A stretch of DNA of 64,000 bases, taken from Aristolochia californica. Its lineage: Eukaryota; Streptophyta; Magnoliopsida; Piperales; Aristolochiaceae. Location of the stretch: positions 32,146,908 to 32,210,907 of the forward strand of contig JARWKL010000002.1 of assembly GCA_029961685.1 (NCBI GenBank). Direction: 5' to 3'. This document shows, piece by piece, positions 51,017 to 62,698 of this stretch. The position numbers and the translations under genes were made by a program. Position 1 is the stretch's first letter. Each line of letters opens with the position of its first letter. The notes beneath the pieces were generated by a model. It ran no database searches. It saw nothing but the letters and a program-made list of their open reading frames with translations, and was not told the DNA's origin.

Positions 51017-52366
51017 GGATCCATAGGTCATTTGCATCTTTTATATGTTTCAAGCATGCATATCCATATTTAAAACATGTGTAGAAATCTCTTTCTTATA
51101 AAATTCCAAGCTATTAGGGTTGAGCTAGTGGAATTTCCCAAACTTGGATAAAATAACTTTTGTGTTCATTTGAGGTGTGTGAATAAATTTTCTTTACTTA
51201 CATTTTTTATTCTTTTATATTTTTTCCATACATAAACTCTAAAATTTTCATTTTGTTGTGATCTACTAGCCATCTTGTTAAAATTGTTTACGAGATCCAG
51301 GGAAAGTGAAAACTCAAGTTTTGATATAAGAAAAAAACATACTTCTAAAATGGAAATAAAAATATATAGAGAGCGATTATTCCAAAAAGTGTCTGTAATT
51401 TTTAGGGATTCTAAAGTCTTTTTATTTTTTATATATTTTAATTTGAAATCGTAAGGGGGTGGCAGGGGATTTTTAACTGAGTGTTGACTCCCAATCCCTA
51501 AGTCATTTCTTATAAAAATATTTCCCGTTACACATGTTTCACCGATAAATCACTTTATAATTATCTAAGATTGTTAGGTCAGCATAAAGTAAATGGCCAA
51601 AATAATGGCTTGTTTGACTTGGATAAATATCCCACCGCACGTTCACTTGAGAATTTAATGAGCATTTGTTATTCTCCTTAAAAGGTTTAGATCCTTAGGT
51701 CATTTTCATCATTAACATGTTTCAGGCTTGCATATCCTTATTTAAAACATGTGTAGAAATCTCTTTCTTGTAAAATTCCAAGCTATTAGGGTTGAACTAG
51801 TGGAATTTCCCTAACTAGGATAAAAAAACTTTTGTGTTCATTTGAGATGTGTGAATAAATTTTCTTTACTTACATTTGTTATTCTTTTAAATTTTTTGGT
51901 CACTTAAACTTTAAAATTTTCATTTTGTCGTGATCTATTTGCCATCTTGTCAAAATTGTTTACGTGATCAGGGGAAAGTGAAAATACAAGTTTTGATTTA
52001 AGAAAAAAGTAAACATCTAAAATGGAAATGCACAAATGTAGAGAGAGATAAATCCGAAAAGTGTCTATAATTTGTAAGGATAGTAAACTCTTTTTAGTTT
52101 TTGTATATTTTATTTTGCAATTTTTGGGAAAAGGGGGTGGCGTTGAATTTTTAACTGAGTGTTGCCTTCCAATACATAAGTCATTTTTTATAAAAATATA
52201 GCCCGTTATGCATGATTGACCAAAAAATCACTTTACAATCATCTAATATTGTTAGGTCAATTTTTTTTAAATGGGCAAAATAATGGCTTGTTTGACTCGG
52301 GTAAATATCCCACCGCACGTTCACATGAGAATTTAATGAGCATTTTTTATTCTCATTAAAAGGTTT

Positions 52367-53044
52367 GGATCCATTGGTCATTTGCATTTTAACATGTTTC
52401 AGGCATGCATATCCATTTTTAAAACATGTGTAGAATTCTCTTTCTTATAAAATTCCAAGCTATTAGGGTTGTTCCAGTGGAATGTCCAAAACCTGGATAA
52501 CAAAACTTTTTGGACCATTTGTGGTGTGTGAATAAATTTTCATTAATTATATTTTTTATTCTTTTAAATTTTTTCCATCCATAATTTCTAAAATTATCAT
52601 TTTTTTGTGATCTATTTGCCATCTTGTCAAAATAGTTTACGAGATGAAGGGAAAGTGAAAACTCTAGTTTTGATTTAAGAAAAATATAAACATCTAAAAT
52701 GGAAATGCACAATTGTACAGAGAGATAATTCCAAAAAGTATCTGTAACTTTTAGGGATTGTATACACTTTTTAGTTTTTACATATCAGGTTTTGCAATCG
52801 TCGGGTAAAGGGGTGAGGCGGTGGATTTTTAACTGAGTGTTGACTCCCAATCCATAAGTCATTTCTTACAAAAATATAGCCCATTACACATGATTGACCG
52901 GTAAATCACTTTAAAATCATCTATGATTGTTAGGTCAGCTTTTTCAAAATGGGCAAAATAATGGCTTGTTTGACTCGGGTAAATATCCCACCACACGTTC
53001 ACTTCAGAATTTAATGAGCATTTGTTATTCTCTTTAAAAGGTTT
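52367..53044. repeat. Example type B monomer
   Basis: A full-length B unit (678 bp). The landmarks in order are: GGATCC at the start, GGATAACAAAAC at 52,495, CCATTTGTGGTGTGTG soon after, GATGAAGGGAAAG at 52,643, CTCTAG near 52,663, TAACTTTTAGGG near 52,745, CATATCAGGTTTTGC near 52,780, a G-rich box at 52,803-52,823, and TAAAATCATCTATGATTG near 52,912. The A in AAAATC where A units have ACAATC shortens the palindrome arms. The tail has CCCACCACACGTTCACTT. Confidence 0.9.
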
Positions 53045-53490
53045 GGATCCATAGCTCATTTTCATCTTTAACATATTTTAAGCATGCATATACATATTTA
53101 AAACATGTGTAGAAATCTCTTTCTTATAAAATTCCAAGCTATTAGGGTTGAAATAGTGGAATTTCCCAAACTACGATAAAGAAACTTTTGTGTTCATTTG
53201 AGGTGTGTGAATGAGTTTTCTCTACTTACATTTGTTATTCTTTTAAATTTTTTCCATACATAAACTCTTAAATATTCATTTTTTCGCGATCTATTTTCCA
53301 TCTTTTGAAAATTATTTACGAAATCAGGGGAAAGTTAAAATTAAAGTTTTGATTTAAAAAAAAGCATACATCTAAAATGGAAATGCTCAAATGTAGAGAG
53401 AGATAATACCAAAAATTGTCTGTAAGTTTTATGGATTGTAAACACTTTTTAGTTTTTATATATTTTATTTTGCAATCGTCTGGAAAAGTG

Positions 53491-53493
<3 letters not shown>

Positions 53494-53536
<43 letters not shown>
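53494..53536 (+). repeat. Poly-G tract, 43 bases
   Basis: A pure run of 43 G replaces the G-rich box of the A unit starting at 53045, between GTGGGA and ATTTTTAATTGAG. It explains the 714-bp length of that unit. Exact length should be treated with care because long homopolymers are error-prone in sequencing and assembly. Confidence 0.85.
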
Positions 53537-53537
<1 letters not shown>

Positions 53538-54437
53538 TTTTTAATTGAGTGTTGACTCCCAAACCATAAGTAATTTCTTACTTAAATATATCCCGTTACA
53601 CATGATTGACCGATAAATCACTTTACAATCATCTATGATTGTTACGTAAGCTTTTTTGTAAATAGGCAAAAATAATGGCTTGTTTGACTCGAGTAAATAT
53701 ACCACCGCACGTTCACTTGAGAATTTAATGTGCATTTGTTATTCTCTTTAAAAGGTTTGCATCCATAGATCACTTTCATATTTAACATGTTTCAAACATG
53801 CATATCCATTTTTAAAACATGTGTAGAAATCTCTTTCTTATAAAATTCCAAGCTAGTAGGGTTGAACTAGTGGAATTTCCCAAACTTGGATAACAAAACT
53901 TTTCGGATCATTTTGGTGTGTGAATAAATTTTCCTTAATTACATTTGTTATTCTTTTAAATTTTTTCCATATATAAACTCAAAAATTTTCATTTTGTAGT
54001 GATCTATTTGCCGTCTTGTCAAAATTGTTTACGAGATGAAGGGAAAGTGTAAACTCTAGTTTTGATTCAATGTAAAAGTATATATCTAAAATGTAAATGC
54101 ACAAATGTAGGGAGAGAGATAATTCCAAAAAGTGTATGTAACTTTTAGTGATGGTGAACTCTTTTTAGTTTTTATATATCAGGTTTAGCAATCGTCGAAA
54201 AAAGGGGGAGGTGGGGGATTTTTACCTGAGTGTTGACTCCCAATCCTAAAGTCTTTTCTTATAAAAATATAGCGAATTACGCATGATTGGCCTATAAATC
54301 ACTTTATAATCATCGATGATTGTTTGGTCAGCTTTTTGTAAATGGGTAAAATAATGGCTTGTTTCACTTGGGTAAATATCCCACCACACGTTCACTCGAC
54401 AATTTAATCAGCATTTGTTTTTCTCTTTAAAAGGTTT

Positions 54438-57400
54438 GGATGCTTAAGTCATTTGCATCTTTAACATGTTTCAAGCATGTATATCCATATTTAAAACATG
54501 TGTAGAAATCTCTTTCTTACAATATTCCAAGCTATAAGGGTTGAACTAGCGGAATTTCCAAAACTTGAATAAAAAAACTTTTGGCTTCATTTGAGGTGTG
54601 TGAATAAATTTTCTTTACTTACATTTGTAATTCTTTTAAATATTTTCCATACATAAACTCTAAAATTTTCATTTTTTTGTGATCTACTTGCCATCTTGTC
54701 AAATTTGTTTACGAGATTAGGGGAAAGTGAAAACTCAAGTTTAGATTTAAGAAAAAAATATACATCTGGAAATGCACAATTTTAGAGAGAGATAATTCCA
54801 TCAAGTGTCTTTAATTTTTAGGGGTTGTAAACTCTTTTAGTTTTTATATATTTTATTTTGAAAACGTCCAGGAAAGAGGGAGGCGGGGGATTTTTAACTG
54901 TGTTGTCTCCCAATCCATAAGTCATTTCTTAGAAAAATATAGCCCGTTATGCAAGATTGAACGATAAATCACTTTAGAATCATCTATGATTGCTAGGTCA
55001 ACATTTGTAAATGGGCAAAATTATTGCTTTTTTTAGTCGGGTAAATATCCCACCGCACATTCACTTGAGAATTTAATGAGCATTTGTTATTCACTTTAAA
55101 AGCTTTTGATCCATAGGTCATTTGCATCTTTAACATGTTCAAGCATGCATATCCATATTTAAAACATGTGTAGAAATCTCTTTCTTATTAAATTCCAATC
55201 TATTAGGGTTGAACTAGTGGAATTTCCCAAACTTGGATAACAAAACTTTTGTGAACATTTGTGGTGTGTGAATAAATTTTCCTTAGTTACATTTGTTATT
55301 CTTTTAAATTTTTTCCACACATTAACTCTAAAATTATCATTTTGTTGTGATCTATTTGCCATCTTGTCAAAATTGTTTACGAGATGAAGGGACAGTAAAA
55401 AATCTAGTTTTGATTTAAGAAAAAAATATACATCTAAAATGGAAATGCACAAATGTAGGGAGAGATATAATTCCAAAAGGTGTCTGTAACTTTTAGGGAT
55501 TGTGAACTCCTTTTAGTTTTTAGGTTTTGAAATAGTCGGGAAAAGGGGGAGGCGGGAAATTTTTAACTGAGTGTTGACTCCCAATCCATAAGTCATTTCT
55601 TACAAAAATATAGCCCGTTACACATGATTGACCGATAAATCACTTTACAATCATCTATGACTATTAGGTCAACTTTTGGTAAATTGGAAAAATAATGGCT
55701 TGATTGACTAGGGTGAATATCCCACCGCACGTTCACTTGAGAATTTAATGAGCATTTTTTATTCTCTTTAAAAGGTTTGGATCCATTGGTCATTTTCAGC
55801 TTTAACATGTTTCAAGCATGCATATCCATTTTTATAACATGCGTAGAAATCTCTTTCTAATAAAATTCCAAACTATTAGGGTTGAACTAGTGGAATTTCC
55901 CATGGATAACAAAACTTTTGTGATCATTTGTGGTGTGTGAATAAATTTTCCTTTATTACATTTGTTATTCTTTTCAAATTTTTCCATACATAAACTCTAA
56001 AATTTTCATTTTGTTGTGATCTATTTGCCATCTTGCCAAAAATTTTACGAGATGGAGGGAAAGTGAAAACTCAAATTTTGATTTATGAAAAAAGTATACA
56101 TCAAAAATGGAAATCCACAAATGGAGAGAGAAAGATAATTCCAAAAAGTGTTTGTAACTTTTAGGGATTGTAAACTCTTATTAGTTTTTATATATCAGGT
56201 TTTGCAATCGTGGCGTAAAGGGGGAGGCAGGTGATTTTTAACTGAGTGTTGACCCCCAATCAATAAGTAATTTCTTACAAAACGATAGCCCGTTACGCAT
56301 GATTGATAGATAAATCACTTCAAAATCATCTATTATTGTTAGGTCTTCTTTTGGTAAATGGGCTAAATAATTGGTTGTTTGACTCGGGTAAATATCCCAA
56401 CACATGTTGACTTGTGAATTTATTGAGCCTTTGTTATTCTCTTTAAATGGTTTGGATGAATAGGTCATTTGCATCTTTAACATGTTTCAAGCATGCATAT
56501 CCATATTTAAAACAATTGTAGAAATCTCTTTCTTATAAAATTTCAAGCTATTAGGGTTGTACTAGTGGAATTTCCCAAACTAGGATAAAAAACTTTTGTG
56601 TTCATTTGAGGTGTGTGAATAAATTTTCTTTACTTACATTTGTGATTCTTTTAAATTTTTTCCATACATAAACTCTAAAAAAAAAATTTGTTGTGATCTT
56701 TTTAACATCTTGTTAAACACTTTTATGAGATCAGGGGAAAGTGAAAACTCAAGTTTTGATTTAAGAAAAATGCATACATCAAAAATTGAAATGCACAAAT
56801 GTAGAGAGAGATAATTCCAAAAAGTGACTTTAATTTTAAGGGATTGTAAACTCTTTTTATTTTTTATATATTTTATTTTGCAATCGTCGTGAAAAGGGGG
56901 AAGCGAGGGATTTTTAACTGAGTGTTGACTCCCAATGCTTAAGTCATTTATTACCAAAATATAGCCCATTACTCATGATTGTAAGGTCAGCTTTTTGTAA
57001 ATGGGCAAAGTAATGACTTGTTTGACTCGAGTAAATTTCCCACCGCACGTTCGCTTTAGAATTTAATGAGCATTTGTTATTCTCTTTAAAAGGTTTGGAT
57101 CCATTGGTCATTTGCTTCTTTAACATGTTTCAAGAAGGCATATCCATTTTTCAAACATGTGTAGAAATCTCATTCATATAAAACTCCAAGCTATTAGGGT
57201 TAAACTAGTGGAATTTCCCAAACTTGGATAACAAAACTTTTGTGATCATTTGTGGTGTCTGAATAAATTTTCCTTAATTACATTTTTTATTATTTTAAAT
57301 TTTTTCCTTACATAAACTCTAAAATTTTCATTTTGTTGTGATTAATTCGCCATCTTGTCAAAATTATTTACGAGATGAAGGCAAAGTGAAAACTCTAGTT

Positions 57401-58452
57401 TTGATTTAGGAAAAAAAAGTATACATATAAAATGGAAATGCAAAAATATAGAGAGAGAAATAATTCCAAAAAGTGTCAGTAACTTTTAGGATTTGTAAAC
57501 TATTTTTAGTTTTTATATATCAGGTTTTGCAATCGTCGGGTAAAGGGGGAGGCGTAAGATTTTTAATTGGGTGTTGACTCCCAATCCATAAGTAATTTCT
57601 TACATAAATATAGCCCGGAACGTATGATTGAACGATAAATCACTTTAAAATCATCTATGATTGTTAGGTCAGATTTTGGTAAATGGGCAAAATAATGGTT
57701 TGTTTGACTCGGGTAAATATCCCACCATATGTTCTCTTGAGAATTTAATGAGCATTTGTTATTCTCTTTAAAAGGTTTGGATCCATAAGACTTTTGCATC
57801 TTTAACATGTTTCAAGATTGCATATCCACAATTAAAACAAGTGTAGCAATCTCTCTCTTATAAAATTCCAAACTATTAGGGTCAACTAGTGGAATTTCCT
57901 AAACTTGGATAAAAAAACTTTTGTGTTCATTTGAGGTGTGTGAAAAATTTTCTTTACTTACATTTGTTATTTTTTTAAAAAAATTCCATACATAAACTCT
58001 AAAATTTTCATTTTGTTGAGATCTATTTGCCATCTTGTCAAAATTGTTCACGAGATCAGGGGAAAGTGAAAACTCAAGTTTGATTTAAGAAAAAAACATA
58101 CATCTAAAATGGAAATCCACAAATGTAGAGAGAGATAATTCCAAAAAGTGTCTATATTTTTTTGGGATTGTAAACACTTTTTGGTTTTTAAATATTTTAT
58201 TTAGCAATCGTTGGGAAATGGGGGAGGCGGGTAATTTTTAACTGAGTGTTGACTCCCAATCCATAAGTCATTTCTTACAAAAATATAGCCTGTTATGCAT
58301 GATTGACCGATAAATCACTTTACAATCATCTATGATTCTTAGGTCAACTTTTTGTAAATGGGTAAAATAATGGCTTGTATGACTCGGGTAAATGTCCCAC
58401 GCTCGTTCACTTGAGAATTTAATGAGCATTTGTTATTCTCTTCAAAAGGCTC
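54438..58452. repeat. Satellite segment 14, A-B alternation
   Basis: Units start at 54438 (A), 55107 (B), 55789 (B), 56454 (A), 57107 (B) and 57779 (A). The 56454 unit (653 bp) lost about 30 bp near 56,982, fusing CATGATTG to TAAGGTCAGC and removing the palindrome. The 55107 unit lost the TATATATCAGG element near 55,522. Unit 55789 contains TCGTGGCGTAAAGG, a rare variant also present in unit 42585. No other feature is visible. Confidence 0.94.
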
Positions 58453-59572
58453 AGATCCATAGGTCATTTTCATCTTTAAGATGTTTCAAGCATGCATATC
58501 CATTTTTAAAACCTGTGTAGAAATGTCTTTCTTACAAAGTTCCAAGCTATTATGGTTGAACTAGTGGAATTCCCTAAACTTGGACATCAAAAAATTTGTG
58601 ATCATTTATGGTGTGTGAATAAATTTTCCATAATTACTTTTGTTATTCTTTTAATTTTTTTGCATACATAAACTCTAAAATTTTCATTTTGTTGTGATCT
58701 ATTTTCCATCTTGTCAAAATTGTTTTCGAGATGAAGGCAAAGTGAAAAATCTAGTTTTGATTTAAGAAAAAAAATACATCTAAAATGGAAATGCACAAAT
58801 ATAGAGAGAGAAAAAATTCCAAAAAGTGTCTGAACTTTTAGGGATTGTAAACTCTTTTTAGTTTTTAAAAATCAGGTTTTGCAATCGTCGGGTAAAGAGG
58901 GAGGCGAGGGATTTTTAAATGAGGATTAACTCGCAATCCATAAGTCATTTCTTACAAAATTATAGCCCGTTACGCATGATAGACTGATAAATCACTTTAA
59001 AATCATCAATGATTGTTAGGTCAGCTTTTTCTAAATGGGCAAAATAATGGTTTTTTTTACTCGGGTAAATTTCCCACCACATGTTCACTTGAGAATTTAA
59101 TGAGCAATTGTTATTCTCTTTAAAACATTTGGATCCATAGGTCATTTGAATCTTTCACATGTTTCAAACATGTAATCCATATTTAAAACAAGTGTAGAAA
59201 TCTCTTTTGTGTAAAATTCCAATCTATTAGGGTTGAACTAGAGGAATTTCCTAAACTTGGATAAAAAAACTTTTGTTTTCATTTGAGGTGTGTGAATAAA
59301 TTTTATTTACTTACATTTGTTATTCTTTTAAATTTATTCCATACATAAACTCTAAAATTTTCATTTTGTTGTGATCTATTTGCCATCTTGTTAAAATTGT
59401 TTATGAGATCATGTGAAAGTGAAAACTCAAGTTTGATTAAAGAAAAAAGCATACATCTAAAATGGAAACGCACAAATGTAGGGAGAGATAATTATAAAAA
59501 GTTTCTGTAATTTTTAGGGATTGTAAACTCTTTTTGGTTTTTATATATTTTATTATGCAATAGTCAGGAAAA

Positions 59573-59603
<31 letters not shown>
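59573..59603 (+). repeat. Poly-G tract, 31 bases
   Basis: A pure run of 31 G sits at the G-rich box of the A unit starting at 59131, followed by CGATGGCAGGGG, a remnant of the normal box. It explains the 704-bp unit length. Together with the tracts near 4.6 kb and 53.5 kb it shows that only this one site of the monomer grows this way, and all three cases are in A units. Confidence 0.85.
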
Positions 59604-61189
59604 CGATGGCAGGGGATTTTTAACTTGGTGTTGATTCCCAATCCATAAGATATTTCTTACAAAAATATAGCCTGTTACGCATGATTGACCAATAATTCAC
59701 TTTACAATTATCTATGATTGTTAGGTTAGCTTTTTGTAAATGGGAAAAATAATGGCTTGTTTGACTCAGGTAAATATTCTACGCTCTTTCACTTGAGAAT
59801 TTAATGAGCATTTTTTATTCTCTTTAAAAGGTTTGGATCCATAAGTCATTTGCATCTTTTACATGTTTCAAGCCTGCTTATCCATTTTTAAAACATGTGT
59901 AGAAATCTCTTTCTTATAAAATTCCAAGCTATTATGGGTGAAATAGTGGAATTTCCAAAACTTGGATAATAAAAATTGTGTGATCATTTGTGGGGTGTGA
60001 ATAAATTTTCCTTAATTACATTTGTTATTCTTATAAATTTTTTCTAAACATAAACACAAAAATTTTCAGTTTGTTGCGATCTATTTGCCTTCTTGTCAAA
60101 ATTGTTTACAACATGAAGGGAGAGTGAAAACTCTAGTTTTGATTTACAAAAAAATAATACATCTAAAATGGAAATGCACAAATGTAGAGAGAGAGAGAGA
60201 TAATTCCAAAGAGTGTTTGTAACCTTTAGGGAATGTAAACTCTTTTTTGTTTTTATATATCAAGTTTTGCAATCGTCCTGTAAAGGGGAAGGCGGGGGAT
60301 TTTTAACTGAGTGTTGACTCTCAATCCATAAGTCATTTCTTACAAAAATATAGTCTGTTACATATGATTGACAGATAAATCACTTCAAAATCATCTATGA
60401 TTGTTAGGTCAGCTTTTTGTAAATGGGCAAAATAATGGCTTGTTTGACTCGGGTAAATATCCCACCACACGTTCACTTGAGAATTTAATTAGCATTTTTT
60501 ATACTCTTTAAAAGGTTTGTATCCATAGGTCATTTGAATCTTTAACATGTTTCAAACATGCATATCCATATTTAAAACGTGTGTAGAAATCATTTTCTTT
60601 TCAAATTCCAAGCTATTAGGGTTGAACTAGTGGAATTTCCTACACTTGGATAAAAAACCTTTTGTGTTCATGTGTGTGAATAAATTTTCTTTACTTACAT
60701 TTTTTATTATTTTAAATTATTTCAATTATTAAAATCTAAAATTTTCTTTATGTTGTGATCCTTTCGCCGTCTTATCAAAATTGTTTACAAGATCAGGGGA
60801 AAGTGAAAACTCAAGTTTTGATTAAAGAATAAAGCATACATAAAAAATGGAAATGCATAAATTTAGAGAGAGATAATTCCTAAAATAGACTATAATTTTT
60901 AGAGATTGTAAACTCGTTTTCGTTTTTATATATTTTATTTTGTATTCATCTGGAAAAGGGGGAGGCAGGGGAATTTTAACTGAGTGTTGACTCCCAATCC
61001 ATAACTTATTTTTAATAAAATATAGCCCATTACACATCATTGACCGATAAATCACTTTACAATCATCTATGATTGTTAGGTCAGGTTTTTGTAAATGGGC
61101 AAAATAATGGCTTGTTTGACTCGGGAAAATATCCCACGCTCGTTCACTTGAGAATTTAATGAGCATTTTTTATTCTCTTTAATAGGTTT

Positions 61190-62018
61190 GGATCCATAGG
61201 TCATTTGAATTTTTAACATGTTTCAAGCATGCACATCCATATTTAAAACAAGTGTAGAAATCCCTTTCTTTTAAAATTCCATGCTCTTAGGGTTGAACTA
61301 GTGGAATTTCCCAAACTTGGATAACAAAACCTTTGTGACCATTTGTGGTGTGTGAATAAATTTTCCATAATTACATTTTTTATTCATTTAAATTTTTTCC
61401 ATACATAAACTCTAAAATTTTCATATTTTGTGATCTATTTTCTCTCTTGTAAAAATTGTTTACGAGATGAAGGGAAAGTGAAAACTCTAATTTTTATTTA
61501 AGAAAAAAGTATACATCTAAAATGAAATGTACAAATGTAGAGAGAGTGATAATTCCAAAAGGTGTGTGTAACTTTTAGGGATTGTAAACTCCTTTTAGTA
61601 AAAATATATCAGGTTTTGCAATCGTCGGGTAAAAGAGGAGGCGAGTTTTGATTTAAGAAAATACCACACATCTAAAATGGAAATGCACAAATTTTGAGAG
61701 AGATAATTCCAAAAAGTGTCTGTAATTTTTAGGGATTGTAAACTCTTTTTAGTTTTTATATATTTTATTTTGCAATCGTCGGGAAAAGGAAGAGGCGAGG
61801 GATTTTTAAGTGAGTGTTGACACCAAATCCATCAGTCATTTCTTACAAAAGTATAGCCCGTTACACATGATTGACCGATAAATCACTTTAAAATCATCTA
61901 TGATTGTGAGGTTAGCTTCTGGTAAATAGGCAAAATATTGGCTTGTTTGACTCGGGAAAATATCCCACACTCACTCACTTGAGAATTTAATGCATTTGTT
62001 ATTCTCTTTAAAAGGTTT
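61190..62018. repeat. 829-bp recombinant B/A unit
   Basis: The unit runs as B up to GGGTAAAAGAGGAGGCGAG at about 61,644. It then jumps back to TTTTGATTTAAGAAAA and runs through a second, A-type version of the next 154 bp (TAATTTTTAGGG, TATATTTTATTTTGC, GGGAAAAGG). The first pass through the same interval starts near 61,491. This is the expected product of an unequal exchange between an A and a B unit out of register by about 154 bp. A GCGAG/TCAAG-like match sits at the joint. Confidence 0.92.
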
Positions 62019-62698
62019 GGATCCATAGGTCATTTGCATCTTTAACATGTTTCAAGCAAGCATATCCATTTCTAAAACATGTGTAGAAATCTCTTTCTTA
62101 TAAAATTCCAAGCTATTAGGGTTGAACTAGTGGAATTTCCCAAACTTGGTCAACAAGACTTTTGTGATCATTTATGGTGTGTGAATAAAATTTTCTTAAT
62201 TACATTTGTTATTCTTTTATCTTTTTCCCATACAGAAACTTTAAAATTTTCATTTTGTTGTGATCTATTTGCTATCTTGTCGAAATTGTTTAAGTGATGA
62301 AGGCAAAGTGAAAACTCTAGTTTTTAATTAAGGAAAAAAGTATACATCTAAAATGGAAATGCAGAAATGTAGAGGGAGAAATAATTCCAAAAAGTGTCTA
62401 TAACTTTTACAGATTGCAAACTCTTTTTAGTTTTTATATATCATGGTTTGCAATAGTCGAGTAAAGCGGAGGCGGGTGATTTTTAACTAAGTGGTGACAA
62501 CCAATTCATAAGTGTTTTCTGACAAAAAAATAGCATGTTACACATGATTTACCAATAAATCAATTTAAAGTCATCTATGATTGTTAGGTCAGCTTTTTGT
62601 AAATGGGCAAAATAATGGTTTGTTTGACTCGGGTAAATATCCCACCACACGTTCACTTGAGAATTTAATGAGCATTTGTTATTCTCTTTAAAAGGTTT

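Larger units (their letters stand above)
50463..54437. repeat. Satellite segment 13
   Basis: The B unit beginning here has no phase marker because about 300 bp is missing. Later units start at 51017 (A), 51689 (A2), 52367 (B), 53045 (A, 714 bp) and 53759 (B). The 53045 unit is long because of a 43-base poly-G tract. The A-A2 neighbour pair at 51017 and 51689 is a register slip. The 51689 unit carries CCCTAACTAGGA, GAGATGTG and GTCGTGATC and is one of only a few A2 units in the right half of the window. Confidence 0.94.
58453..62698. repeat. Satellite segment 15
   Basis: Units start at 58453 (B), 59131 (A, 704 bp), 59835 (B), 60519 (A), 61190 (B, 829 bp) and 62019 (B). A local variant of the pre-marker region, CCCACGCTCGTTCACTTG or close to it instead of CCCACCGCACGTTCACTTG, occurs at about 58,397, 59,786, 61,134 and 61,970, and again at 63,312. 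It marks a local lineage of units. The 59131 unit carries a 31-base poly-G tract. The 59835 unit has an enlarged GA run near 60,186-60,200. Confidence 0.94.

Noticed and set aside
55159..55476. 105-codon minus-strand open frame starting with several hydrophobic residues
   Set aside because: The same frame occurs as ~65 codons in many units. The longer form arises from single-base changes that remove a stop. Nothing suggests a gene.
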